Shown here: one piece after another, positions 33,274 through 44,069 of the stretch
How the letters are laid out: each line of letters begins with the position of its first letter
Numbering within the stretch: the first letter of the stretch is position 1
Origin: JAAYXS01 sp964550375
Lineage (GTDB): Bacteria > Planctomycetota > Phycisphaerae > UBA1845 > Fen-1342
Direction: 5' to 3'
Length of the DNA: 64,000 bases
Assembly (NCBI GenBank): GCA_964550375.1
Contig: CAZJYX010000015.1
Location: 1 to 64,000, forward strand
Made by a program: the position numbers and the translations under genes
Notes under the pieces: generated by a model
Database searches by the model: none
The model's input: the letters and a program-made list of their open reading frames with translations, nothing else
What the model was told of the DNA's origin: nothing

Positions 33274-34386
33274 ATGATCATCGGCGTCCCGAAAGAGATT
33301 AAGCCCCATGAGTACCGGGTTTCAGTGGCTCCGGCCGGCGTCGAGCAGCTCAAACGCGCCGGTCACACCGTCCTGATAGAGCAAGGCGCCGGCCTTGGCT
33401 CAGGCTTCCCGGATGAGGATTATCAGGCCTTGGGGGCCGAGATCGTGGCAACCGCGGACGAGGTCTGGCAAAGCGCTGAACTCGTCTGCAAAGTAAAGGA
33501 GCCGTTGACGCCCGAGATCAAGAGGATCCGCTCCGGCCAGGTCGTCTTTACCTACTTCCATTTCGCCGCGGATCGGACCCTGACCGAGGGCGTGCGCGAC
33601 TCCGGCTGCGTCGCCATCGCCTACGAGACCGTCACGGATGCGCGCGGCCGCCTGCCGCTGCTGGCGCCCATGAGCGAGGTGGCCGGCAAGATGAGCATCC
33701 AGGAGGGCGCCAAGTACCTCGAACGCCCCATGATGGGCCGCGGCATACTGCTGGGCGGCGTCCCCGGTGTCGAGCCGGCTAACGTGGTGGTCCTGGGTGG
33801 CGGCATCGTCGGCACCTGCGCCGCCCGGTTGGCCGCCGGCCTCGGCGCTAACGTCCAGTTGATGGATATCGATCTTTATCGCTTGCGCTACCTCGACGAG
33901 GTAATGCCGGCCAACGTATCTACTATCTACAGCACACCCGTCGCCATTCGCGAGCATCTGGCCAAGGCCGACCTGGTCATTGGCGCCGTCCTGATTCCCG
34001 GGGCGCGCTGTCCGATGCTCGTCCCGCGCGACTACCTCAAGCTGATGCAGCCCGGCGCGGTGATCGTGGACGTCGGCGTCGACCAGGGCGGTTGCTGCGA
34101 AACCACCAAGCCCACCACCCACGACGACCCGACCTATATCGTCGACGGCGTCGTTCACTACGGCGTCGCCAACATGCCGGGCGCGGTCTCACGCACCAGC
34201 ACGATCGCGCTTACCAACGCGACGATTTCTTGCCTGGTAACCCTGGCCGACCATGGCTTTGAGGCAGCCACCGCGGCGGATCCGGGTTTGGCGGCCGGCA
34301 TTAACATGGCCTACGGCAAAATCACCAACGAACCCGTGGCCCGGGCCTTCGGGCTGAAGTACGAGCCGTACGCGCCCAGGAAGTGA
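33274..34386 (+). CDS. ald: Alanine dehydrogenase
   Basis: 370 residues, the usual length. ATG start with AGGAG eight bases upstream. MIIGVPKEIKPHEYRVSVAP at the N-terminus, the substrate-binding KVKEP lysine and YFHFAAD histidine, the NAD-binding VVVLGGGIVGTCAARLAAGLGA, and VDVGVDQGGCCETT ... VVHYGVANMPGAVSRTST, all conserved in Ald. It catalyses reversible oxidative deamination of L-alanine to pyruvate and ammonia with NAD+. Single gene with no obvious partner; the next gene starts 150 bp later. Confidence 0.95.
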   Translation: MIIGVPKEIKPHEYRVSVAPAGVEQLKRAGHTVLIEQGAGLGSGFPDEDYQALGAEIVATADEVWQSAELVCKVKEPLTPEIKRIRSGQVVFTYFHFAADRTLTEGVRDSGCVAIAYETVTDARGRLPLLAPMSEVAGKMSIQEGAKYLERPMMGRGILLGGVPGVEPANVVVLGGGIVGTCAARLAAGLGANVQLMDIDLYRLRYLDEVMPANVSTIYSTPVAIREHLAKADLVIGAVLIPGARCPMLVPRDYLKLMQPGAVIVDVGVDQGGCCETTKPTTHDDPTYIVDGVVHYGVANMPGAVSRTSTIALTNATISCLVTLADHGFEAATAADPGLAAGINMAYGKITNEPVARAFGLKYEPYAPRK

Positions 34387-34537
34387 GGTCTGCAGGCTTG
34401 GTCGGCCAGGCGGTCGTGCGCCTGCACAGCACGCCGACACACTGCGGGCCGCTGCCGCAACCGGGCGGCGGCCCTGCCCGCGGCGCGCCCCAGTGCAATA
34501 CATCCGCCTGCTTCCACGCCCAGCAGAGGACGGCGTC

Positions 34538-35923
34538 ATGAAAAAGTGGATCATCGTCATCATCGTCGCCGCGGCTATCGGCGCTACCTGGTACTACTTG
34601 CGCACCTGGTATCGCTTCACGCCGGCCTGGTATGAACCCAGTCTCGGCACCGTCACCCGCGGCGACATCAACGTCCCGATTACCGCCGCCGGCCTCATCG
34701 AGCCCGACAAGCGCATCGAGGTCAAGTCGCTGGCCTCCGGCGAAGTCACCCGCGTGCACGTCGTCGAGGGCACCTTCGTGCGCGAGGGCGACACGCTCAT
34801 CGAGCTCAAGCGCGACGACGAGCAGCGCCGCCGCGACTCCGCCGCGGCCGAGTTGACGCGCGCCCAGGCCCTGCGTGCCCAGGCCCTCGCCGCGGTCGAC
34901 CGTGCCAAGGCCAACATCCTTGGCCTCGAAGCCGAAATCGCCCAATGGGAGGCCCAGTGCGAGATCAGTGATTTCGAGCTCCGCAAGGTCCTGGGGTTCA
35001 TGGAGCAACGTGCCGAGGGACTCTACAGCGAACAGGAGCTGGTCAACGCCCGCGCCCGGCACAACTCCAACTTGGCCAGTCACCAGCGCGCCAAGGCCCA
35101 GCTCGCCGGCGCCCAGGCTACCCTGCGCGAGGCCGAGCAGAACGTACTGCTGCAACAAGCCGCGGTCGACATCGCCGAAACCAACCTGGCAACCGCGGAA
35201 GAGCGGCTGGACGAAACGACCATCCGGTCAAAGTACGACGCCCTGGTCACTAACGTGCGTGTCAAGATCAGCGAGGTCATTCAATCCGGCACAACCTCGC
35301 TCACCGGCGGCACCGTGGTGATGTACCTGGCCGATGTTTCGCAGAAGAAGGTCATCACGCGCGTGGACGAGTCCGACTACGGCCGTGTGCTGAACATCTC
35401 CCCCGTCACCGCCCTGCCCGAGATGCCCGGCCTGCGGCAGACCGTCGCCAGCGGGGACGAAGAGCTGGCCCGCCGCTCCGGCCGCGTGACCCTCACGGTG
35501 GATGCTTTCCCCGAAGAGACCTTCGAGGGCGTCATTGAGCGAGTCGAGCCGCAAGGCAAACTAAGCCAGGGCTCCGCCATCATCCAATACGACGTGCATG
35601 TCGCGGTCACTGACGAGAATGTCCGCAAGCTGCCACTGGGCGCCCAGGCCCAGGTCGAGTTCACCATCGAGAGCGCCCCCAACGCCCTGCGCGTGCCCAG
35701 CGAAGCCGTCCGGAACCACCAGGGCCAGCGCGGCGTGTGGATCGTGGTTGATCCCGAACCCGGCTCCCGCGCGAAATGGGGCCAGAAGTTCGTCGCCTGC
35801 CGCTTCGGCATCACGGACGGGGAGTTCACGCAGGTAACTGCCGTCCTCGGCGACTTCCAGCTCAAACCGGGCTTGCGCGTATATACCAAGCTGCCGGTGG
35901 ACCAGGATGAACGCGAGCGTTAA
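34538..35923 (+). CDS. HlyD/MacA-type periplasmic adaptor protein
   Basis: 461 residues from the ATG at 34538 with AGAGGA eight bases upstream. One N-terminal membrane helix (WIIVIIVAAAIGATWYYL), then a biotinyl-lipoyl-like half-motif (IEVKSLASGEVTRVHVVEGTFVREGD), a long coiled-coil hairpin (~95-210, DEQRRRDSAAAELTRAQALR ...), a second lipoyl half and beta-barrel domains (VDAFPEETFEGVIERVEPQG; LPLGAQAQVEF; LRVPSEAV). Adaptor for an ABC or RND exporter spanning the periplasm. The ABC ATPase gene follows after 21 bp. Confidence 0.9.
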   Translation: MKKWIIVIIVAAAIGATWYYLRTWYRFTPAWYEPSLGTVTRGDINVPITAAGLIEPDKRIEVKSLASGEVTRVHVVEGTFVREGDTLIELKRDDEQRRRDSAAAELTRAQALRAQALAAVDRAKANILGLEAEIAQWEAQCEISDFELRKVLGFMEQRAEGLYSEQELVNARARHNSNLASHQRAKAQLAGAQATLREAEQNVLLQQAAVDIAETNLATAEERLDETTIRSKYDALVTNVRVKISEVIQSGTTSLTGGTVVMYLADVSQKKVITRVDESDYGRVLNISPVTALPEMPGLRQTVASGDEELARRSGRVTLTVDAFPEETFEGVIERVEPQGKLSQGSAIIQYDVHVAVTDENVRKLPLGAQAQVEFTIESAPNALRVPSEAVRNHQGQRGVWIVVDPEPGSRAKWGQKFVACRFGITDGEFTQVTAVLGDFQLKPGLRVYTKLPVDQDERER

Positions 35924-35944
35924 CACCAGCGGAGCCGGGCGATT

Positions 35945-37186
<1,242 letters not shown>

Positions 37187-37246
37187 CGCTGTTATCGGAC
37201 CCAGCGGCGACAGCTCCTCCCGAACGTTTTACTTGCCCCGGCCCGG

Positions 37247-37275
37247 TTGCCAGCCCCTGCACCCACCCTTATAGT
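37247..37275 (+). promoter_or_regulatory. Sigma-70-type promoter of rpsO-pnp
   Basis: TTGCCA (37247-37252) and TATAGT (37270-37275) each match the consensus at five of six bases, with an exact 17-bp spacer. Transcription would begin near 37282, leaving an 84-base leader before rpsO, long enough for S15 autoregulation. The best promoter match in the window. Confidence 0.7.
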
Positions 37276-37365
37276 AACGAAATTGTTGCAGGCTGTTCCG
37301 GCTGAATGCGCGGCCCGCGCGTTGCGCTGGAACATGACCCAAGTGTGGTACGAAAGGAATGGGCC

Positions 37366-37635
37366 ATGCCTCTCACGAGCGAGAAGAAGACGGAGATTTC
37401 CAAGGACCATCGGCGCCACGAGGGGGATACCGGCTCCGCTGAGGTCCAGGTCGCGCTGCTGACCTCACGCATCGTGCAACTTACCGAGCATCTGAAAACC
37501 CACAAGAAGGACCACTCGTCCCGACGCGGGTTGCTCAAGATGGTCGGCAAGCGCTCCGCACTGCTGAAGTTTCTCGCTCGCCAGGATCGTGAACGCTACC
37601 TGAGCACCATTGCCAAGCTCGGTTTGCGGAAGTAG
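37366..37635 (+). CDS. rpsO: 30S ribosomal protein S15
   Basis: 89 residues, the normal length for S15, from the ATG at 37366 with AAAGGA upstream. The chain shows the family pattern: MPLTSEKKTEI, GDTGSAEVQVALLTSRIVQLTEHLKTHKKDHSSRRGLL and the C-terminal RQDRERYLSTIAKLGLRK. It binds 16S rRNA early in 30S assembly. Followed by pnp, the common rpsO-pnp arrangement. Confidence 0.98.
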   Translation: MPLTSEKKTEISKDHRRHEGDTGSAEVQVALLTSRIVQLTEHLKTHKKDHSSRRGLLKMVGKRSALLKFLARQDRERYLSTIAKLGLRK

Positions 37636-37766
37636 CCCATAGTGTGGCTGCATTTCGGCGTTCAGCTCGCGCTCGCGGCGCTGCTGTCAACGTGCCCGCG
37701 GAGTTGGACTCTGTGTGTCGGTCGGTTGGATGAAGTGTTTGTAGGCGAGTGACTCTTTAGGGGTAC

Positions 37767-39869
37767 ATGATGCAGGTTAAGGTCGAGCGCCAGATTGGTG
37801 CCCACGTCTTGTCAATTGAAACCGGTAGAATAGCCAAACAGGCCCATGGCGCTGCCGTCGTCAGGTTCGGCGACACGGTCGTCCTCGGAACGTGCGTCCA
37901 GGCCGACCCCCGGCCCGGAATCGATTTCTTCCCGCTCACGGTGGACTATCGCGAGAAGATGTCCGCCGCCGGCCGTTTCCCCGGCGGCTTCTTCAAACGC
38001 GAGGGCCGGCCCACCACAAAGGAAATCCTCACTTGTCGCATGATCGACCGTCCATTGCGCCCGCTCTTCCCCGAGGGCTTCAACGACGAAATCCAGATCC
38101 AGGTCATGGTCCTCGCGGCTGACCCGGACAACGACCCGGATGTGATCGGCATGGTCTCCGCCGCGGCCGCCGTGGCGCTCTCGGGCGCCCCCATCAGCCA
38201 CCTCATCGCCGCCGTGCGCGTCGGTCGCATCGACGGCAAATTCGTGATAAACCCGTCACGCTCGCAAATCGAGTACTCCGACATGGACATGATTCTCGCC
38301 GGCCATCGCCAGGCGGTGAACATGATCGAGGTCGGCTCACGCGAGTTGCCAGAGAGCGCAATCGCCGACGCCGTCAAGTTCGGCCACACCCACGGCATCC
38401 TGCCCATCTGCGAGATGCTCGAGGAGCTGCGTCGCCAGGCCGGCCGCGAGTGCAAATGGGAGCCGTCCGAAGCTGACGTTACCTTCTATGACGAGGTCAA
38501 GGGCAAGGTTTGGGACGACCTCACAGCGGCCAAATCCATCGTCGGCAAGGCTGAGCGCCAGGCCGCCGTGCGCGCCATCTACGATCGCATGATCGCCGAG
38601 TACTGCCCCGAGGGCGTTGACAAGCCGGACCGCACGCCCGGCGAAGTCAAAGCGACCTTGGACAAGATCGAGGGGCGGCTGGTGCGCGATCGGATCCTCA
38701 ACGACAAGACCCGCTCCGACCAGCGCAAGCTCGACGAAATACGCCCGATAATCTGTGACGTCGGCTGGTTGCCCCGCGTTCATGGCTCCTCGCTCTTCTC
38801 ACGCGGCGAAACTCAGGCCATGGTCACCTGCACGCTCGGCACCTCCCGCGACGAGCAGATCATTGACGACCTCATCGAGGAATACAGCAAGAAGTTCCTG
38901 CTGCACTACAACTTCCCGCCCTTCTCCGTGGGCGAGGCCCGCCGCATTATGGGACCCGGCCGCCGCGAGATCGGCCACGGAGCGCTAGCCGAACGCAGCC
39001 TGGAGGCCGTGCTGCCAACACCCGACGACTTCCCGTACACGATTCGTCTGGTTAGCGATATCTTGGAGTCGAATGGCTCCAGTTCTATGGCCAGCGTTTG
39101 CGGCGGCACCTTGGCACTGATGGATGCGGGCGTCCCGATCAGCGCGCCCGTCGCCGGCATTTCTATCGGCCTGGTCGAAGAAGGTGATCGTTACGTACTC
39201 CTGGCTGACATTCTCGGCGAGGAAGACCACTACGGCGACATGGACTTCAAGGTGGCCGGCACGCGTAAAGGTATTACTGGCGTGCAGTTAGACATCAAGG
39301 TCGGCGGGATCAGGCACGAAATCCTGGTCGAGGCGCTCAACCTGGCCGAGAAGTGCCGAATGTTCATCCTGGACAAGATGGCCGCCACGATCGCGGCCCC
39401 GCGCCCGGAAATCAGCGAACACGCCCCGCGGCTGATTACCCTCAAGATCAACCCGGAGAAGATCGGCAAGCTCATCGGCCCGGGCGGCAAGTCCATAAAG
39501 GCCATCCAGGCCGCCACCGGAGCCCAGATCGACATCGAGGACGACGGCACCGTCTTCATTGCCTGCGTCGATGCCGCCAAGGCCCAGGCCGCCCGCGAGG
39601 CGGTCGAGCGCATTACGGAAGACATCCAGATCGGACGCATTTACACGGGACGCGTCACGAGTATCAAGGATTTCGGGGCCTTTATCGAGATTCAGGAGGG
39701 TCAGGACGGCCTTTGTCACATCAGCGAACTGGCCGAATCCTACGTCAAGTCCGTTTCCGAGGTTGTTCAGATCGGCGATGTTGTTAAAGTAAAAGTGATT
39801 GCGATCGACGAGCAGGGCCGCGTGAAGCTCTCACGCCGAGCGGCAATGAAAGAGCAACCCGCGGACTAG
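37767..39869 (+). CDS. pnp: Polyribonucleotide nucleotidyltransferase (PNPase)
   Basis: 700 residues with two consecutive ATG codons at the start and AGGGG upstream. Domain order: RNase PH domain 1 (AVVRFGDTVVLGTCVQAD, GGFFKREGRPTTKEILTCR), alpha-helical linker, catalytic RNase PH domain 2 (LFSRGETQAMVTCTLG, GPGRREIGHGALAERSL, DILESNGSSSMASVCGGTLA, ILGEEDHYGDMDFKVAGT), KH domain (KIGKLIGPGGKSIKAI) and S1 domain (IYTGRVTSIKDFGAFIEI). Complete and of normal length. Phosphorolytic 3'-5' RNA decay, trimeric, cytoplasmic. Confidence 0.98.
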   Translation: MMQVKVERQIGAHVLSIETGRIAKQAHGAAVVRFGDTVVLGTCVQADPRPGIDFFPLTVDYREKMSAAGRFPGGFFKREGRPTTKEILTCRMIDRPLRPLFPEGFNDEIQIQVMVLAADPDNDPDVIGMVSAAAAVALSGAPISHLIAAVRVGRIDGKFVINPSRSQIEYSDMDMILAGHRQAVNMIEVGSRELPESAIADAVKFGHTHGILPICEMLEELRRQAGRECKWEPSEADVTFYDEVKGKVWDDLTAAKSIVGKAERQAAVRAIYDRMIAEYCPEGVDKPDRTPGEVKATLDKIEGRLVRDRILNDKTRSDQRKLDEIRPIICDVGWLPRVHGSSLFSRGETQAMVTCTLGTSRDEQIIDDLIEEYSKKFLLHYNFPPFSVGEARRIMGPGRREIGHGALAERSLEAVLPTPDDFPYTIRLVSDILESNGSSSMASVCGGTLALMDAGVPISAPVAGISIGLVEEGDRYVLLADILGEEDHYGDMDFKVAGTRKGITGVQLDIKVGGIRHEILVEALNLAEKCRMFILDKMAATIAAPRPEISEHAPRLITLKINPEKIGKLIGPGGKSIKAIQAATGAQIDIEDDGTVFIACVDAAKAQAAREAVERITEDIQIGRIYTGRVTSIKDFGAFIEIQEGQDGLCHISELAESYVKSVSEVVQIGDVVKVKVIAIDEQGRVKLSRRAAMKEQPAD

Positions 39870-39877
39870 CTTTGCCA

Positions 39878-39897
39878 GCCTGCCGAACTGGGCAGGC
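39878..39897 (+). terminator. Stem-loop after pnp
   Basis: GCCTGCC (39878-39884) pairs with GGCAGGC (39891-39897), loop GAACTG. It starts eight bases after the pnp stop. No T-tract follows, so it may protect the mRNA 3' end rather than stop transcription itself. Confidence 0.45.
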
Positions 39898-40082
39898 CAC
39901 AATTCGAGTCAGGCTCGGCCTCGGCACATCAGATCCGCAACCGCGTCGCGCCTTCGCGCCGGGCCGGCTTGTATAAGCCCGCGGCAGCGCGTACAGCGCG
40001 CGTGCCCTACGTCCGATTACAGACGGACACGTCTTTGTAGGCCGCGTAGTTAGCACATCTTGGCGGCGGACGGAGGTCGGAC

Positions 40083-40298
40083 ATGACGACCGGCAGTGTA
40101 AAGTGGTTTGACTGCAAGAAGGGCTATGGCTTCATCATCGGACCCGAGGGGCAGGACGTCTTCGTGCATTACAGCTCCATCGCCGGAGACGGTTTCAAGT
40201 TCCTGCGCCAGGGTGAGGAGGTTGAGTACGAGCTGCGCAGCACGCCCAAGGGCTTTCAGGCCGCAACCGTCCGACAACTGGAAAAGGTCACGGCCTAG
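40083..40298 (+). CDS. Cold-shock-domain protein (CspA family)
   Basis: 71 residues, ATG start with GGAGG seven bases upstream. Single OB-fold: SVKWFDCKKGYGFI carries RNP1 in the form KGYGFI (KGFGFI in most), and DVFVHYSSI carries RNP2. The usual Asn after KWF is Asp here. Binds single-stranded nucleic acid; often an RNA chaperone. A 213-bp leader separates it from pnp; it probably has its own promoter. Confidence 0.93.
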   Translation: MTTGSVKWFDCKKGYGFIIGPEGQDVFVHYSSIAGDGFKFLRQGEEVEYELRSTPKGFQAATVRQLEKVTA

Positions 40299-40376
40299 TA
40301 GTGCGTACGTCCGACGACTGCCGGGCGCCCAGTGTTGATTGCCCCTAAGCCGCCGCGACGACCGTCTCGACCGCGC

Positions 40377-40405
40377 TTCCGCCCAGGCCCGTTTCTCGCT
40401 AGAAT
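40377..40405 (+). promoter_or_regulatory. Candidate promoter for the FHA-GAF kinase gene
   Basis: TAGAAT (40400-40405) is a good -10 box. A poor -35 (TTCCGC, 40377-40382) sits exactly 17 bp before it. Transcription would start near 40412, giving a leader of about 165 bases. Confidence 0.3.
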
Positions 40406-40578
40406 ATGGGCTCTGGAGCGACTTGCGAGCTGTTTGCGCGGCGCGGTCGGCTCGTCCTGAGTCGTGTTCCATTAGCGGCCGGTGAAACCTTCCTGCCGTC
40501 CGCCGCGTATATTGAGTTACGGTCGGCCTGCTTTCGCGACTGTCTGCCTCGCCGACTTCCGCTGCACGTGGGTGCCCT

Positions 40579-42252
40579 GTGGCCACGCTCGTTGTTCTAC
40601 AAGGCCCGGATAAGGGGAAGACCTTCGCTATCGCGGACGAATGCGCCTGCATCGGACGCGCCAACGGCGAGGTCCCCCTGAACGATCAAACCGTCAGCCG
40701 GCGCCACGCCGATCTCCGCCTCGTCGCCGGCGCGTGGACCATCACCGATCTCAACAGCGCCAACGGCACCTACGTCAACGGCGTGCGCGTCGAGACACCC
40801 GTCCGGCTGACCCGCGGCGACCAGATCCGTCTCGGCAGTTCCCTGCTGGTCTACACCGGCAGCGAACGCGGCGAGCAGCTTTCCGGCGCAAGCATCCCCC
40901 GCGACATGGTTACGCTCGACGCGGGCGCCGGCACAATCGACGCCTCCATCATGGCCAGCGTGCCATCAAGTGACGATAGCCTTGTGCTCGCCGCCCCCGA
41001 AACCGCCTACGCCGTCAAGGCCTGGAAGGTCATCCGCGAACTGTCCGACGTCACCGGCAACCTCTTGCCCCTGGACCGCCTGCTGACCCGCGTCATGGAC
41101 ATCATTTTCGAGGAAGTGGCGGTCGACCGCGGCGTCCTCCTGCTGCGCAGCACCGAGACCGGGCGACTCACTCCGGAGGTCGTCCGCTTCCGCAACCGGC
41201 CGGTCGGCGGAGACCGCGACTCCAACACCATCATCGCCTCGCAAACCGTCATTAACCACGTCCTCGAATCCAACACGGGCGTGCTCTGCTCCAACATCGT
41301 GTCCGACCAGCGCTTCGGCAGCGAGAAGAGCGCCCAGAACATCGGCATGCGCTCGGTAATATGCGCCCCCATCGTCGCCCGCGAAAGCGTGCTCGGCGTC
41401 GTGCACCTCGATTGCCCGGTCACGCGCCACACCTACACCGAGCCGGAGCTCAAGCTCATTACGGCCATCGGACACCAGACCGGCCTGGCCATCGAAAACG
41501 CCCGGCTGGTCCAGGCCCATCTGCGCCAGGAACGCCTGGCCGCCGCCGGCGAGGCCGTCGCTTACCTGTCCCACTACATACGCAACATCCTCCAGGGCAT
41601 GCGCGGCGGCGCCGACATCCTCCGGCGCGGGCTCGAGCGCCAGGACTTGAAGCACGCCACACAGGGCTGGCACGTCCTGGAGCGGAACCTGGACCGGACC
41701 TACAACCTCGTCCTGAACATGCTCGCCTTCAGCAAGCCGCGCGAGCCCCACTTCGAGCTGCTCTCCGTCAACCAGATCGTTGCGGAGGTCATCGAACTCG
41801 TGCAGAAGCAGGCTGACGACGTCAAGGTCGTATTGCTCGCCGACCTGGCCGACGACGTTCCGCCCATCCCCATCGATCACGACGGCCTGCATCAGGTCAT
41901 TCTCAACCTCGTCACCAACGCCATTGACGCCGTCCAAGCCAGCCCCGGCGTCGTAAACGTCCGCACCCTCTTCGACAGCCACCGGCGCGAGGTCCACATA
42001 ACCGTCAAGGACAACGGTCCCGGAATCCCCCGCCAGCAGCGCGACAAGATCTTCGAGCCCTTCCACTCCACCAAGGGCCACGGCGGCACCGGCCTGGGAC
42101 TGCCCGTCGCCCGCAAGATCGTCCGGGAAATGCACGGCCGTCTGAACCTCGTGGATAATACGGACGGCGGCGCCGAATTCCGCGTCCGCTTGGCCGCGGC
42201 CCAGCCCGTCACCCCCAGCCCGGCCGACACGCACGGACCGGCCGACTCCTGA
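40579..42252 (+). CDS. FHA-GAF sensor histidine kinase
   Basis: 557 residues, GTG start. Residues ~1-95 form an FHA domain (CIGRANGEVPLNDQTVSRRHA, NSANGTYVNGVRV), which binds phosphothreonine peptides. A GAF domain follows (~150-310: DIIFEEVAVDRGVLLLRS ... SVICAPIVARESVLGVVHL), then a kinase core with the likely phosphoacceptor H332 in YLSHYIRNILQ, the N box LNLVTNAIDAV, DNGPGIP and GTGLGLPVARKI. No membrane helix and no response regulator nearby. The FHA part suggests input from Ser/Thr protein kinases, which Planctomycetes have in number; inference. Confidence 0.92.
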   Translation: MATLVVLQGPDKGKTFAIADECACIGRANGEVPLNDQTVSRRHADLRLVAGAWTITDLNSANGTYVNGVRVETPVRLTRGDQIRLGSSLLVYTGSERGEQLSGASIPRDMVTLDAGAGTIDASIMASVPSSDDSLVLAAPETAYAVKAWKVIRELSDVTGNLLPLDRLLTRVMDIIFEEVAVDRGVLLLRSTETGRLTPEVVRFRNRPVGGDRDSNTIIASQTVINHVLESNTGVLCSNIVSDQRFGSEKSAQNIGMRSVICAPIVARESVLGVVHLDCPVTRHTYTEPELKLITAIGHQTGLAIENARLVQAHLRQERLAAAGEAVAYLSHYIRNILQGMRGGADILRRGLERQDLKHATQGWHVLERNLDRTYNLVLNMLAFSKPREPHFELLSVNQIVAEVIELVQKQADDVKVVLLADLADDVPPIPIDHDGLHQVILNLVTNAIDAVQASPGVVNVRTLFDSHRREVHITVKDNGPGIPRQQRDKIFEPFHSTKGHGGTGLGLPVARKIVREMHGRLNLVDNTDGGAEFRVRLAAAQPVTPSPADTHGPADS

Positions 42253-42392
42253 TACGCCTGCTCCTTACCCCGCTTGACAACCCCCCACCCCATTCGAACA
42301 CTTCAATCCGTGGGCTTCGCGCGCACGCGGCGCGCGATTGCGCGGCGCGCTTATCCGGACCTCCGCGAACGTCCGGACGGTGGGCACACGGC

Positions 42393-44069
42393 ATGAACGT
42401 CGGCACAGATTACAGCACAGTCGCCCAGATGCTGACTGCCGGCCTCGGTCTTGAGGCCGGCTACACCGCCGCCACCGGTTCACAGAGCACCGCTTCCTCC
42501 TTCGGCCCCGCCACGCTCCTCTCACTGGGTTCCACTGGCGTTCAGCAATCACAGTGGGGGTATACGAACCTCGGCACAACGTTCCAGTTCGATCTAAACG
42601 CCGTCTACCAAGCCCGGATCGCTGCCACCGTGCCGCAGGTCTCCCCGGCCGTCGCGCAACGGGAAGACAGCATGCTGGCCCAAGTCGAGAGCTTCCTGGA
42701 GGCCGGGGCACTCGACGAAGCGCGCGGACTCCTGGAGAGCTTCCTGAAGGACAGTCCGAACTCCGGGCGCTCGGTGCACGCACTCGGCGTGGTTGAGCTG
42801 GAAGAGCGGAACTACGCCCAGTCCGAGAAGCTCTTCCGCCGCGCGGCGTACCTCGCACCCGACAACGGCTTCGACGAGGACGCCGAGGTCGCCCGCTACT
42901 TGCAGCAGGATGATGAGTCGGTCTTCGCGGCCGCCCGCCGGTTGGTCAGCAACTCCGACACGCTCCAGACCGGCACCCAGTTGCTGGTCGCCCTGACTCA
43001 CCGCAACCCGCTGCACACGGAAGGCCGCATGCTGCTGGGCAATGTCCTGCTGCATGAAGGCGACGCGGTTAACGGCCTGTCCCAGTACCGCCTGGCCATC
43101 GCGACTGCCGATGATGAGCAGCTCCAGCGCATCGAGGCGCGCTTCGAGAAGCTCGTCGAAGTAGCCCCGCGCGCCCCCTACGTCCATCGCCTGCTGGGCG
43201 AGACGCAACTGCGCCTCGGCAAGAACGACGAAGCCGCCCGCACCCTGGCCCGGGCCACCGAACTGGCCGACGGCGATGCGACCTACCGGGCGGCCGAGGC
43301 CCCTGCGCACGTGGCTATCGGCCAGGCCCTGCTGGCCGACAACCGCATCACCGCCGCCATGGCCGCCTTCGAACATGCCGCCACGCTCCAGTTCGCCAAC
43401 CACGACGCCCGCCTGGGCCTGGCGGAAGCGTACGTGGCCCGCGGCGAGCAGCGTGCCCGCCTGGGCCTGTTTGCCGACGCCATCAGCGACTTCTCCACCG
43501 CCAAGGCTAGGCTCCGCAACGACGGCAGCGCGGAGCTGCGCAAGCGCCTGGCCGCCGCGGCCTTCTCGGCCGGAGCGGTGCTGGACGGCCGACATCGTCG
43601 CGCCGGCGAGAAGATCGGCGATGAGGCGGTCGCGCTCCAGATCGCCTATGACCTCGATCCTGACAACGCCACCTACCGCATCAGCCTGGCGGACCTGCGC
43701 AACCGCTCCGGCGACGAGTTCATGGCCGACGAGGACTATCGCAACGCCGCCCATGCCTATAAGCGCGCTTACGACCTGTTCAAGAATGACGAGACCTATC
43801 GCGACAACACGGCCAGCGCTTTCGTCCTCTACGGCAACGACCTGATGCGCCAGCACAGGTTCGACGACGCCGTCGAGGCCTACCGCACTTCATACGAAAT
43901 CACCCGCTCCGACACGGCCCGCCTCAAGCTCGCCGAGGCCTACAACGCCCGCGGCCAGGAGTACCTGAGCGACACCAAGTACCGCCAGGCCCGCGAGTAC
44001 TTCCGCAAGGCCCTCTACTACGACCCCGGCAACCCGCTGTATCAGGAGAACTACGGCGCGACGCTGTAG
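42393..44069 (+). CDS. Tetratricopeptide-repeat protein
   Basis: 558 residues, ATG start without a strong SD. No signal peptide or membrane helix. After a ~100-residue Ser/Thr/Gly-rich N-terminus, TPR-like helix pairs run to the end (FLEAGALDEARGLLESFLKDSP, HALGVVELEERNYAQSEKLF, LGKNDEAARTLARATEL, QHRFDDAVEAYRTSYEI, DTKYRQAREYFRKALYYDPGN). Likely a protein-protein scaffold; partners unknown. Its last 19 bases overlap the 3' end of the convergent methyltransferase gene. Confidence 0.8.
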   Translation: MNVGTDYSTVAQMLTAGLGLEAGYTAATGSQSTASSFGPATLLSLGSTGVQQSQWGYTNLGTTFQFDLNAVYQARIAATVPQVSPAVAQREDSMLAQVESFLEAGALDEARGLLESFLKDSPNSGRSVHALGVVELEERNYAQSEKLFRRAAYLAPDNGFDEDAEVARYLQQDDESVFAAARRLVSNSDTLQTGTQLLVALTHRNPLHTEGRMLLGNVLLHEGDAVNGLSQYRLAIATADDEQLQRIEARFEKLVEVAPRAPYVHRLLGETQLRLGKNDEAARTLARATELADGDATYRAAEAPAHVAIGQALLADNRITAAMAAFEHAATLQFANHDARLGLAEAYVARGEQRARLGLFADAISDFSTAKARLRNDGSAELRKRLAAAAFSAGAVLDGRHRRAGEKIGDEAVALQIAYDLDPDNATYRISLADLRNRSGDEFMADEDYRNAAHAYKRAYDLFKNDETYRDNTASAFVLYGNDLMRQHRFDDAVEAYRTSYEITRSDTARLKLAEAYNARGQEYLSDTKYRQAREYFRKALYYDPGNPLYQENYGATL

